Made by a program: the position numbers and the translations under genes. Below, piece by piece: positions 36,228-44,202 of a DNA stretch of 64,000 bases. Position 1 is the first letter of the stretch. Each line of letters opens with the position of its first letter. Origin of the DNA: an uncultured Flavobacteriaceae bacterium (GTDB taxonomy: Bacteria > Bacteroidota > Bacteroidia > Flavobacteriales > Flavobacteriaceae); contig CANMSI010000002.1 in NCBI GenBank assembly GCA_947500575.1, positions 978,554 through 1,042,553 on the forward strand, read 5' to 3'. The notes beneath the pieces are model-generated. The model did no database searches. It was not told the DNA's origin and saw nothing but the letters and a program-made list of their open reading frames with translations.

Positions 36228-37285
36228 TGCATTCCTTATTACAAAGACAGTTTAGAAAATACATTCCTGAGCATTTAAAGGAAAGTACCGACTTAAGGGG
36301 CTTTTTAGATGCAGTAGAAAAATCGTATGAACACTACGATGAAAAACTGTCAATGATCCAACGTGCAACTGCTATTAGTTCTGAAGAGTTATTTAATGCG
36401 AACCAAGAAATTACCAAAGAAGCCAACAGACAACAGCATATTATTGCCTCTTTGGAGGAAGCAATGAATAGTCTTAACTCCAATTTTGATGAGGATGATA
36501 AATTAAAATACCAAAAAACAAAACACTTTAATGCGGAAAAATTAGCGCAACATATTAAAAATTTGGCTGTCCAAATTTCCGAAATCACCACAGAAAAAAA
36601 TATTTTATTGAAGGATTTAGAAGCACAAAATCAATCGCTAAACAATTACGTTCAAATGGTATCGCATGATTTAAAATCACCTATTCGAAATATTAACGCT
36701 TTAATAAGCTGGATTAAAGAAGAAGAAATTGATCATTTTTCGGAAAGTAGCGTACTACATTGTGAAAGAGTATGCGAAAACCTTACCAAAATGGATAATT
36801 TAATCAATGGAATTTTACAACATGCCACCATTGGAGCGCAAATGGGTACTAAGAAAAATATTAATCTAAAAGAACTTTTGGTAGAAATACAAACTCAAAT
36901 TGAATACCCAAATCATATTACATTTGACATCAGCGATGAATTACCAACAATTTATGCGGAAAGGAACTGGATAGAACAACTTTTTAAACATTTAATTAAT
37001 AATGCTATCACGGCAACCAAACAAATGTCAAATGGTATTATTAAAATTCAAGGTGAAGATATAGACGCTTTTTGGAAATTTTCCGTTTCAGATAATGGTA
37101 AAGGAATTCCAAAACAACATCAAGGTAGTATTTTTGAGATGTTTCATAAGCTAGATAATGATGCAACTTCCGCCGGTGTAGGCCTCACATTAGCTCATAA
37201 AATAGTAGCACTTTATGAGGGCGAAATTTGGTTAGAATCTGAAAAAGAAAAAGGAGCCACTTTTTACTTTACTTTAAAAAAATAA
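36227..37285 (+). CDS. Soluble histidine kinase (FIST associated)
   Basis: The 352-residue protein has no membrane helix and no PAS domain. Residues 1-125 are mostly helical/coiled coil (including an initial YIPEHLKESTDLRGFLDAVEKSYEHYDEKL block also found in other FIST-linked kinases). The kinase core follows: His147 in VSHDLKSPIR, N box HLINNAI, G1 DNGKGIP and G2 SAGVGLTLA. As there is no sensory domain of its own, it probably reads the FIST protein encoded just before it. It likely donates phosphate to the HPt protein encoded 1 bp after its stop. Confidence 0.92.
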   Translation: MHSLLQRQFRKYIPEHLKESTDLRGFLDAVEKSYEHYDEKLSMIQRATAISSEELFNANQEITKEANRQQHIIASLEEAMNSLNSNFDEDDKLKYQKTKHFNAEKLAQHIKNLAVQISEITTEKNILLKDLEAQNQSLNNYVQMVSHDLKSPIRNINALISWIKEEEIDHFSESSVLHCERVCENLTKMDNLINGILQHATIGAQMGTKKNINLKELLVEIQTQIEYPNHITFDISDELPTIYAERNWIEQLFKHLINNAITATKQMSNGIIKIQGEDIDAFWKFSVSDNGKGIPKQHQGSIFEMFHKLDNDATSAGVGLTLAHKIVALYEGEIWLESEKEKGATFYFTLKK

Positions 37286-37286
37286 T

Positions 37287-37607
37287 ATGGAAGAAAAACC
37301 TAACTTAACCTACATAGATAATCTTGCTGGTGATGACCAAGACTTTAAAGCAAAGTTTATTACAATTATTAAAGAGGAATTTCCTCAGGAAGTGAATACT
37401 TATGTTGAACATATTAAAAGCGATGAGCCCAGAGCGGCTGCTGAAATTGTACATAAGCTAAAGCATAAATTTAATATACTCAGCATGGAAAAGGCCTACC
37501 GGTTTTCTGTGGACTATGAGGAAGAATTACGGAGGGGAAATATGAAAATGAATGCCGATTTTTTAAATATATTACAAAGCATAACCAGCTATTTAAAAAC
37601 CATATAA
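37287..37607 (+). CDS. HPt phosphotransfer protein
   Basis: The 106-residue all-alpha protein has the HPt signature AAEIVHKLKHKFNILSM, in which His56 is the likely phosphorylated residue (His60 also present). The gene sits between a kinase without receiver and a LytTR regulator, so it probably takes phosphate from a receiver and passes it to another. For a canonical His-Asp-His-Asp relay the intermediate receiver must be a separate protein, and the single-domain regulator at 32458 is the obvious candidate. Confidence 0.88.
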   Translation: MEEKPNLTYIDNLAGDDQDFKAKFITIIKEEFPQEVNTYVEHIKSDEPRAAAEIVHKLKHKFNILSMEKAYRFSVDYEEELRRGNMKMNADFLNILQSITSYLKTI

Positions 37608-37609
37608 GC

Positions 37610-38320
37610 ATGAACTGTATTATAATAGACGACGAAGCTACTGCAAGAGCTGTAGTAACCCAGCTATGCTCCAGAATACCAGACTTAGATGTAATTGATG
37701 AGTTCTCTGGTGCTATGGAAGCTATTAAATTCTTGAATAAGCATACGGTAGATCTTATTTTTTTGGACATTCATATGCCTGGTTTTACAGGTTTTGACTT
37801 TGTTGAAACCTTAAAAAACCCTCCCAAAATAGTAATGACCACTTCTGATACTAATTTTGCAATAACCGCCTACGAGTATGAGGCGATTGTAGATTATTTG
37901 GTAAAACCAATTACAGAAGAGCGCTTTGAAAAAGCAATACAAAAGGTAAAAAAATCCCTTACAGAACAACCCAAACTAGGGGCTAGAGAAGAAACCGATG
38001 CTGGCTTAGATCAAGACTTGTACATCAATATTGATAGAAGGCTTATTAAATTAAAATTTAAGGAGATTCAATTAATTGAGGCCAAGGGCGACTATATTGA
38101 AATAAAAACTGATAATGAAAATTACAGGGTTCATAATACCTTGAAAAAAATTAAAGAGAAATTACCAGAAAAAACCTTTCTACAAATACATCGATCCTAT
38201 ATTATCAATTTTACCAAAATTATAGATATTGAAGATAATAGTGTACTGATAGCAAAGAACGTAGTTCCCATTAGTCGTTCCAATCGCCCTGAGTTGATGA
38301 GGCGGTTAAATTTACTATAG
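37610..38320 (+). CDS. LytTR-type response regulator
   Basis: The 236-residue protein has an N-terminal receiver (phospho-acceptor Asp53 in LIFLDIHMPGFTG, Thr/Ser in VMTTSD, Lys in DYLVKPI). A C-terminal LytTR DNA-binding domain spans about 135-235 (DLYINIDRRLIKLKFKEIQLIEAKGDYIEI, then LQIHRSYIINFTKI). LytTR proteins bind pairs of short direct repeats about 21-22 bp apart, normally as activators. It is the last gene of the operon and the only DNA-binding output, so it is the best candidate for recognising the four repeat promoters at 32372, 38355, 41064 and 48598. Confidence 0.94.
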   Translation: MNCIIIDDEATARAVVTQLCSRIPDLDVIDEFSGAMEAIKFLNKHTVDLIFLDIHMPGFTGFDFVETLKNPPKIVMTTSDTNFAITAYEYEAIVDYLVKPITEERFEKAIQKVKKSLTEQPKLGAREETDAGLDQDLYINIDRRLIKLKFKEIQLIEAKGDYIEIKTDNENYRVHNTLKKIKEKLPEKTFLQIHRSYIINFTKIIDIEDNSVLIAKNVVPISRSNRPELMRRLNLL

Positions 38321-38354
38321 TACAATCAAAATCTCGAGCCTAAAACGCCAACCG

Positions 38355-38395
38355 TCTACACAAAATACCCATCCACCGAAACTTCTCTATTTTAG
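38355..38395 (+). promoter_or_regulatory. Direct-repeat promoter of the 37-residue peptide gene (site A)
   Basis: TCTACACAAAATACCCAT (38355 on) closely matches site B (CCTACACAAAACTTCCAT) and site D (TCTACAGAAAACTTCCAT). The second repeat is degenerate (CCGAAAC at 38376). TATTTTAG at 38388 is the -7 candidate, 33 bp after the first repeat starts, as at sites C and D. It lies 70 bp before the small ORF. Confidence 0.5.
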
Positions 38396-38436
38396 CTGGA
38401 AATTGACCCTATCTTTATTTCATAAATGTGCGAATT

Positions 38437-38452
38437 CTTAACCTAAAACGTA
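38437..38452 (+). promoter_or_regulatory. Leader motif CTTAACCTAAAACGTA
   Basis: This is almost identical to the leader CTTAACCTAAAAACGTA at 49038-49054 in front of the STAS gene, each just before a start codon (6 and 5 bp). Shorter versions precede 32458, 41178 and 50634. It could be a translation or RNA-binding element, or trace of duplication. Confidence 0.35.
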
Positions 38453-38457
38453 ACATT

Positions 38458-38571
38458 ATGAAAACAAGTACAGTATTGATCACCATCTTAAAGACTTTAA
38501 TAACTGGTCTTATCGGAGTACTATCTTCCGTGATCCTCTTTTCAACTTTAGCCATTGGAAACTTTACATAG
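38458..38571 (+). CDS. 37-residue single-helix membrane peptide
   Basis: This short frame (ATG 38458, TAG 38571) encodes a peptide beginning MKTSTVLITILKTLITG and ending STLAIGNFT. It is almost wholly hydrophobic except for two lysines near the start, which is the layout of a single membrane helix. It has a repeat-type promoter, a leader shared with other genes of the locus, and a terminator at 38687, so it is transcribed as its own unit directly after the LytTR operon. Function is unknown. It may alternatively be a chance frame inside a regulatory RNA. Confidence 0.45.
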   Translation: MKTSTVLITILKTLITGLIGVLSSVILFSTLAIGNFT

Positions 38572-38888
38572 AACCCATTAGATATAAAAATAAAGCTTAA
38601 AAGCTATCTGTAAAGAGTGCCCTTAAAGGAAAGTTCCCCACTCTAGTGTTCTGGAGGACTTCTTTTTCGTGGCACTTCTTATATTCAAAAGGATTATTTT
38701 GCGAAAGCAACCTAATCCTTTTTTGTTTCTATAGCATGCCAAATTAAATGTAATGCAAACTATAATTCCTTTCTGTATAGACACGAATGGTATGTTATTA
38801 AAAACTGGTATGAGTTGATAGCTACCCTTAAAAAAGTCTTGTATATCAAGGTACCTCTTTGCTGGAATTAATCTATCGAGGAAAGAAA
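38572..38888. other. 317-bp stretch: structured 3' region and terminator, then no gene
   Basis: After the small ORF, 38611-38680 can fold (AGTGCC near 38615 with GGCACT near 38670), followed by a composite terminator at 38687-38724. From 38725 to 38888 I see nothing beyond AT-rich sequence leading to the 3' end of the TPR/barrel gene. Confidence 0.5.
38687..38727 (+). terminator. Composite terminator with GAAA tetraloop
   Basis: AAAAGGATTA (38687-38696) pairs with TAATCCTTTT (38713-38722). An inner TTGC-GAAA-GCAA hairpin with a GNRA loop is separated by a two-base mismatch. A T run follows. It ends the transcript of the small peptide. Confidence 0.78.
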
Positions 38889-40952
38889 CTATTCCTTATT
38901 AAGTTGATCGAAGAAGAGCGGTTTTTTAGTAAGCATCCATTGAAGTTTAATTCCTATTTCGGTGAACTCAAAGCCCGCAGCAGTGGCAGATGCAATATTA
39001 CTGTACTTTCCATAAATATTTCCTTGTAACCGTTTGGAGAGTTGATGCTTAATTCCAGCTTCAGCTCTAAAAATTCCTGTTTTATCTTCTATTTCTACCT
39101 GTTGCAATCCGGTAGCTATACTCGCATTGTATTGCGTTTTTTCAGTAATGGCACCTCTTACTTCGCTAAAAAGCTCTACCACCTGGTATTTTTCTGGACT
39201 AAAGTAAATGGAAGGTACTTGATCTTTAAAAGAAATATATTGATAGTTAAGTCCTGCTTTCAGCGCGGGTTTTCGTAGTATATTGTAATAGAGCGATGTA
39301 AACAGTAGATTCCGAGTATTTCCATCTGTCTGATCCGTATACATTGCTTGGGTATACCAACCCAAATTAATATTAGTTCCTAAATTATACGCTAAACCAT
39401 AATGGTTCAATACAATTTCTCTTTCGATTAAATCGGCATTAAAATTTTGTACTTCTCGTTGATACCCCAACTCCAAATTTTGCAGTTTAAAAGGTTGCAT
39501 TTTTAACTTTACATCTAAGACAGGTTGGGTATAGGCTTCTGTCATAAACCTGGAATTATTAAACCCAAAAATTGCTATTACATTGGTTTTGGGTAATAGT
39601 TTATAATCAAGTCCTGCCAAAACAATATGTGAATTGGCCTTGTTTAAACTAACGGTATTCTCTGTAGTTCTATATTGATATGAAAGTGTGGTCCTAAATT
39701 TTGTTGACCAAGGTACATTTACTGTGGTATTCGAAGCAAAAGCTACGTTGTTTCCATTATCAAACGTATAAGAAGCATGTTCTTCTGCATAAGGGGTATA
39801 ATTCGCATTCAATTTTTCTATGAAACCAAGAGCATCTTTCTGATTCTTAAATATTTCTAAGGTTCTAAAAGCTGCTTTATACGCTGGTACAATGCGGTCT
39901 GAGGCAAACAGTGCGTTTGCGCTGCCCAAATTACCGTCAAAAGATGTTGCATCATTTTCCAGAATTGCATCATAATTTACAACACTACTTTTAGCATCAC
40001 CCGTGTATAATCCCAAAGTAGCTTTAAGTGCATATATCCAATTTCTATTGGGATAGATAGTCTCTAAACTGTCTATTTGATGTTTTGCTTGGATAAACTT
40101 CCGGTTCCAGATTAATGCTTGTACGTACCTGTCATTGGTTCGTTCCGAAAGTTCATAATCCTTATAGGACTTCACTTTTCTTCTTGCAACGGACGCTTTT
40201 AATAGTGCTTCTTTATCTTTTTCGCCAATGTGATGTGCCAATGCTATGCCATTTAAAGCCGTAATAGAGTCTTTAGGAATGTTCACATAACGCTCGTACT
40301 TGTCTATAGCATTCTGCACTTCTTTTTTAATGAGGTAGATGTTAGCCAAATTCAGTAATACTTCTTGGTCTTCTGGAAAATCTTTAAAAATCTCCTCCAA
40401 AATTGCAATAGCTTCTGCATAGTTTTGTGTATTTGCCTTTTGGTTGGCATATCCAAGTTTTATATACTTTTTAGAGATTTTAGCACTTGCATTCTCTGGT
40501 TCCAAAATCAATGCTTTATCTACCCAAAGGAGTGCTAGGGGATACTCTTTTAAATTACTTAGTGTATTTGCGTACCCCAAGAGTGCTCCAAATTTTTTAG
40601 GGTGGTTTGCTACTAAATCCGCGTACAACGGTTTTGCCTCTTCATATTGTTTATTCCATAAAAAAGATTCGTTATAGTTGATTTGTATTTCAAAATCGCC
40701 CGGAAAGGTATTTAGTAAATTAGCAAATAGCGCATTGGCTTTTTGAGGCTCACCGCTAAGTCCAACAGCTCTGCCATAGCATATCTGGGCAGTCTTATTT
40801 GTGGGATCCGTTTGCAGGTAGTTCTCAAAAAAAGTAACCGCTTCTGTAAAATCTCCTTCTTCTAAAAGCCGAAATCCTTTTTGCAAAGGATCCTGAGCAT
40901 TACCAGCAAACAAGGCAAAAAGTATAAAAATAAAGGAACAAAAATATTTCAT
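38889..40952 (-). CDS. TPR protein with C-terminal outer-membrane barrel (YaiO/PelB/BcsC-like)
   Basis: The 687-residue protein has a signal peptide (about 1-19, ending FAGNAQ). About ten TPR units span residues 25-390 (GFRLLEEGDFTEAVTFFENYLQTDP and similar). A YaiO-like beta-barrel domain spans about 400-687 (TPYAEEHASYTFDNGNNVAF, repeated aromatic-ended strands, end MLTKKPLFFDQLNKE). Periplasmic TPR plus outer-membrane barrel is the design of polysaccharide exporters such as PelB, BcsC and PgaA. It stands between the NO-sensing operon and the glycosyltransferase genes and is divergent from the first STAS-flippase pair. Export of the locus polymer is therefore its likely role. Confidence 0.85.
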   Translation of the reverse strand: MKYFCSFIFILFALFAGNAQDPLQKGFRLLEEGDFTEAVTFFENYLQTDPTNKTAQICYGRAVGLSGEPQKANALFANLLNTFPGDFEIQINYNESFLWNKQYEEAKPLYADLVANHPKKFGALLGYANTLSNLKEYPLALLWVDKALILEPENASAKISKKYIKLGYANQKANTQNYAEAIAILEEIFKDFPEDQEVLLNLANIYLIKKEVQNAIDKYERYVNIPKDSITALNGIALAHHIGEKDKEALLKASVARRKVKSYKDYELSERTNDRYVQALIWNRKFIQAKHQIDSLETIYPNRNWIYALKATLGLYTGDAKSSVVNYDAILENDATSFDGNLGSANALFASDRIVPAYKAAFRTLEIFKNQKDALGFIEKLNANYTPYAEEHASYTFDNGNNVAFASNTTVNVPWSTKFRTTLSYQYRTTENTVSLNKANSHIVLAGLDYKLLPKTNVIAIFGFNNSRFMTEAYTQPVLDVKLKMQPFKLQNLELGYQREVQNFNADLIEREIVLNHYGLAYNLGTNINLGWYTQAMYTDQTDGNTRNLLFTSLYYNILRKPALKAGLNYQYISFKDQVPSIYFSPEKYQVVELFSEVRGAITEKTQYNASIATGLQQVEIEDKTGIFRAEAGIKHQLSKRLQGNIYGKYSNIASATAAGFEFTEIGIKLQWMLTKKPLFFDQLNKE

Positions 40953-41063
40953 TGGTTAAGTAAGATTATTACTACAAAACTATAACGACGATTATAGTAA
41001 TTTATTAGTATTCGTTTGGTTTACTAAAGATACAGTGCTCTTTTTCATCTTGGAAGTACCAAA

Positions 41064-41105
41064 ACTACCATTGATCCATAGCAAACTACCATCGATCTAT
41101 TCTGA
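41064..41105 (+). promoter_or_regulatory. Best-preserved 21-bp direct repeat, before STAS copy 1 (site C)
   Basis: ACTACCATTGATCCATAGCA at 41064 is repeated as ACTACCATCGATCTATTCTG at 41085, period 21 bp. TATTCTGA (41098) is the -10-like element, 34 bp after the first repeat starts, matching sites A (33) and D (34). It lies 80 bp before the STAS gene, in the divergent gap with the TPR/barrel gene, so it could affect both. Confidence 0.6.
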
Positions 41106-41177
41106 CTTCATTTAGATAGCAATCTTTGAGATATTTGATTCAGAAATTGCTTAAAACTTAACTCTAAACCTTTTCAT

Positions 41178-41480
41178 ATGGCACTGCAAATAATAGAATC
41201 AAATGGTACACTTCAAGTATACGGTAATCTAAATGCCGCAAATACTCAAATTCTAAAAAAACACTTAAACCTCTTTAGCAATGCTAAAAATTACATGATT
41301 TTGAATTTGGAAAAAGTAAGTGGAATGGATGCAACTGCAGCACATATGTTACGACAATTGTATTTATACGCAATGAAGAATCAACGTTTACTATCCATTA
41401 TCGGGGAAAAAAACCCCAACATTCTCCCGATAATGAATAAAACCAAAACCTTTTATATATTGAGTCATGACCGGGTATAG
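41178..41480 (+). CDS. STAS-domain protein, copy 1
   Basis: The 100-residue protein is a stand-alone STAS domain (anti-sigma-factor antagonist fold): ALQIIESNGTLQVYGNLNAANTQILKKHL, then MILNLEKVSGMDATAAHMLRQLY. The residue after SGMDA is Thr where SpoIIAA-like proteins carry the phosphorylated Ser. It is clearly homologous, over its whole equal length, to the STAS protein at 49059. Both overlap the following flippase gene by 14 bp, and its end codes SHDRV. Probably a protein-interaction regulator of the flippase or polymer synthesis. Confidence 0.85.
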   Translation: MALQIIESNGTLQVYGNLNAANTQILKKHLNLFSNAKNYMILNLEKVSGMDATAAHMLRQLYLYAMKNQRLLSIIGEKNPNILPIMNKTKTFYILSHDRV

Positions 41481-42291
41481 CATGACTTTCAAGAAAGTTT
41501 CCCCCGAGAAGTTGTTTATGGGTAGTGTGCTCCTTTTTAATGGGAGCATCTACCTGTACAACTTATTACAAGGCAAGTTGCTGGGACCAGATTTATTTAC
41601 GGACGTAATTTTCTTCCTAATCTTAGGTATCATTACTTCCTTCCTTTTTGGATTTACTCCCTCCAAATGGAATTATTTGAATCCTCGTAGAAAACAGCTT
41701 TTCAAATTTGTAACAGTACTAATATGCTATGAACTTTTGCACAGTCTTATACGACATGGAGATGTCATAGTAGTACAAGACCTCTTTAACCCTGAGAAGG
41801 CTGATTTATATACTTCGTTGGCGCTTGTTGGGAGAGGTGTTTATATCGCTTCCTGGTTGTTTAGCATGATACTGCTTCCTATTGTTGTTCAAAAACAAAG
41901 AGCAGGGAAACCAACGGCACCATTACTTTCAAAATTTATGGCATATATGTCCATAACACTGTTCAGTCTTGTTCTTGTAAGTTATTTATATCCCGAAGTA
42001 ATTATTTCGAGCATATTTGGAGATGCTTACAATTCATTGGCTAACTTATTGTGGCAATACGTTCTGGTAAGCTCACTATTCGCAATAGCCAATCTTATTG
42101 CCTATTATTTCTTATCATTAGGCCACTATTTACCTGCGGTCTTCACAAGCTTTTTAGGCATCATCAAAACTTTTCTAATCATTCATTTCCACAATAGCTT
42201 AACCATGATTGTACAAATTCAACTTATTACAATGACCGCATTGTTAGTGGCCCTACTGCTCTATTTCCTACAAAAAAACAGCATTCGATGA
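41467..42291 (+). CDS. Shortened flippase-like membrane protein, copy 1
   Basis: The 274-residue protein is a paralog of the 418-residue flippase at 49348. The first 55 or so residues match (KVSPEKLFMGSVLLFNGSIYLYNLLQGKLLGPDLF versus KVSSEQWFMGSVLLVNGGNYLYNLLLG), and the last 210 match (from FKFVTVLICYELLHSLIRHGDVI). About 140 residues in between, several membrane helices, are missing without loss of frame. A functional MOP/Wzx fold with 12-14 helices is not possible on its own. It may be a dominant partner, a regulator, or a decaying copy; the intact frame and conserved promoter argue for use. Confidence 0.8.
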   Translation: MTGYSMTFKKVSPEKLFMGSVLLFNGSIYLYNLLQGKLLGPDLFTDVIFFLILGIITSFLFGFTPSKWNYLNPRRKQLFKFVTVLICYELLHSLIRHGDVIVVQDLFNPEKADLYTSLALVGRGVYIASWLFSMILLPIVVQKQRAGKPTAPLLSKFMAYMSITLFSLVLVSYLYPEVIISSIFGDAYNSLANLLWQYVLVSSLFAIANLIAYYFLSLGHYLPAVFTSFLGIIKTFLIIHFHNSLTMIVQIQLITMTALLVALLLYFLQKNSIR

Positions 42292-42323
42292 TCTGCTTAT
42301 GTTAGAATGATGATGATTGGTAC

Positions 42324-42362
42324 GCCAGTAGCTATTCCCCCAAGCTGCTGGCATTTTTTTTA
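42324..42362 (+). terminator. Terminator after flippase copy 1
   Basis: GCCAGTAGC (42324-42332) pairs with GCTGCTGGC (42344-42352, one G-T pair), followed by an A and a run of eight T. Confidence 0.85.
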
Positions 42363-42610
42363 CATCTATTGCTAAGGGATAATGGTTCTTTTGAACCGCT
42401 GAAACGGTGGTTAATACGCTCTAAATTTAAATATTTATCTGTTGTCTAAGCATCGGTGTTATTGAACTATAGGTATCGGTTGCTTATCTAAAACAAGCTA
42501 ATTTTTATAGCGGTTAAGACGATCTTTGTAGTGTACTTAAGAAATTATTAACCAGCCAACTAGAACAGAATATCTATATTAAAATAAAGATCTTTGGTTA
42601 GGTTAAGTAG

Positions 42611-42645
42611 AAAGGGAGGTAGTTCGGTTAGCTACCTCCTTTTCA
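42611..42645. terminator. Terminator-like hairpin before the glycosidase 3' end
   Basis: AAAGGGAGGTAG (42611-42622) pairs with CTACCTCCTTTT (42632-42643) with one G-T pair. T-rich on both sides, so it can serve the convergent minus-strand operon. Confidence 0.8.
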
Positions 42646-42670
42646 TTTCTATAAATCACAAAGGGGGGTA

Positions 42671-44200
42671 CTAGTCAGTAGTAATAAGTTGAAACGAGCT
42701 CTTAGGATTCCCTTCCGTATCAATTAGACCAAAATATTTCTGGCGTTGTTTTCTCCAGGGTAAGCGACCAACAACAGCGGTAGGTATTTCTTCAAAGTCA
42801 TACAGGGTCCACAAAATAAAAGGAATCTTTTCTTTATGAAGAATAGGTTGTATTTCGGCATAATACGCTGCCTGTTTTTCCGAGGATCCGGAGAAAGCAT
42901 TCCAGAGGCCACCATAAGACGAATATCCGTACTCTTGTAAAACCAATGGTTTATTTGGAATAACTTCTTTAAGTGCCTTATAGGCATCTCTAAATTGAGA
43001 TACCTCTTTGTAATAATGAAAGGAAACGAAGTCTACCCTATCCGATAAATTCGTTGCTGCTTCAGGAGAAGACCAACCAATAGTTATTCTATGATTTGGG
43101 TCCCATTCTTTCACTTGAGTAGTCATTTGTGTTAACCAGTCTAAAACTTTCTCCTTGCCCCTACTCTCAAAATCCAGATCTGGTTCATTTTTAAGATCCC
43201 AAGCGATAATGGCATCATGGTCCTTAAATGTAGTTACAATTTGCTCTGCATGTCTATGGGTAAGAGTCCAATCCAAGGGTTCATAATCGCCATAAAAATC
43301 AAAAAGGGTGACCACCACCAGCAAATCATGTTTCTTAGCCAAGTCTAGCGTTGCTCTGAGCTGTTCTAGTTTCTTTTCCAATATCTGGGCTTTCCCAAAA
43401 CTTTCGTAGGGTACAAAGATTCGTAAGGTATTCAATCCCATTTTCTTCATAAGCAAAAAATCGGCTTCAATAATACTATCATTAAAATATTTTCCAAACA
43501 TATTCCAAGGAGTTTCTTGGGGATAATAGTTAATCCCTTTTTGATTTAAAACCTGTTCATTGGAATGTTTAAATTTCCGATTTTCAGTTGGTTTCTTCTC
43601 AGGATTTGATGGAATTTTAACCTGATGTCGAATACGCCAAAAACCATCTTCTAAAAGCATCATTACCTGATAGCTAGTAGTATCTTTTTGTTTAGAAACT
43701 AGCGTATCATTTAGATACACTTCCTCATGTTGGTATACGTTTTTATCTGTAAAGACTACTTGTTGTCCATCTTCACTGTAGAATTCTAGTTTTGGGTGAT
43801 GTTCAATGGTAGTAGACTTTGTAGTGATTCCCGCTTGCCTATTAAAATCCAAAATTCGATACAATTTTAATCGTGCACTATCGGTATAAAAATCAGGAAT
43901 TCCATCTTTGGCATTGGTTGCTTGCGCAATATTACGAATGTGCCAGGCATTTAAATAATCACCCTCTATCTTTTGAAGGGTTGGTTCTTCCATGGGCCTA
44001 CCTTCATTATTCCCTTCCTCCCATACTACCTTAGGTAGGTAAGCGGCATCTAATTCTTCATACAAATGAAGTCTAGAAGAACGATCTGCTCCAGTATTTA
44101 AATAAGACCATACAGCACTAATCCCAAATAGAATACAGATATTTAATCCTATAAAGGAGACTAACAAAAGTGCACGATATATGTTCCTATTGGCTTTCAT
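42671..44200 (-). CDS. Membrane-anchored clan GH-A glycoside hydrolase (GH5-like)
   Basis: The 509-residue protein has an N-terminal signal anchor (about 9-32). A variable N-terminal domain runs to about 230, and a TIM-barrel glycosidase follows (LNTLRIFVPYESFG, LLVVVTLFDFYGDY). The acid/base glutamate is Glu339 in IAWDLKNEPDL and the nucleophile Glu423 in PLVLQEYGYSS; their spacing of 84 is normal for this clan. Exopolysaccharide loci often include an endoglycosidase that trims or releases polymer (BcsZ, PelA, AlgL analogues), which is the likely role here. It is the last gene of the minus-strand operon 48507-42671. Confidence 0.85.
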   Translation of the reverse strand: MKANRNIYRALLLVSFIGLNICILFGISAVWSYLNTGADRSSRLHLYEELDAAYLPKVVWEEGNNEGRPMEEPTLQKIEGDYLNAWHIRNIAQATNAKDGIPDFYTDSARLKLYRILDFNRQAGITTKSTTIEHHPKLEFYSEDGQQVVFTDKNVYQHEEVYLNDTLVSKQKDTTSYQVMMLLEDGFWRIRHQVKIPSNPEKKPTENRKFKHSNEQVLNQKGINYYPQETPWNMFGKYFNDSIIEADFLLMKKMGLNTLRIFVPYESFGKAQILEKKLEQLRATLDLAKKHDLLVVVTLFDFYGDYEPLDWTLTHRHAEQIVTTFKDHDAIIAWDLKNEPDLDFESRGKEKVLDWLTQMTTQVKEWDPNHRITIGWSSPEAATNLSDRVDFVSFHYYKEVSQFRDAYKALKEVIPNKPLVLQEYGYSSYGGLWNAFSGSSEKQAAYYAEIQPILHKEKIPFILWTLYDFEEIPTAVVGRLPWRKQRQKYFGLIDTEGNPKSSFQLITTD

Positions 44201-44202
44201 CT

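Larger units (their letters stand above)
42292..42670. other. 379-bp convergent gap with two terminators
   Basis: It separates flippase copy 1 (plus) and the glycosidase gene (minus). Terminators sit at 42324 and 42611. The 250 bp between them is AT-rich with no gene, although TAGGTTAAG-type purine-rich DNA precedes the second hairpin. Confidence 0.55.
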
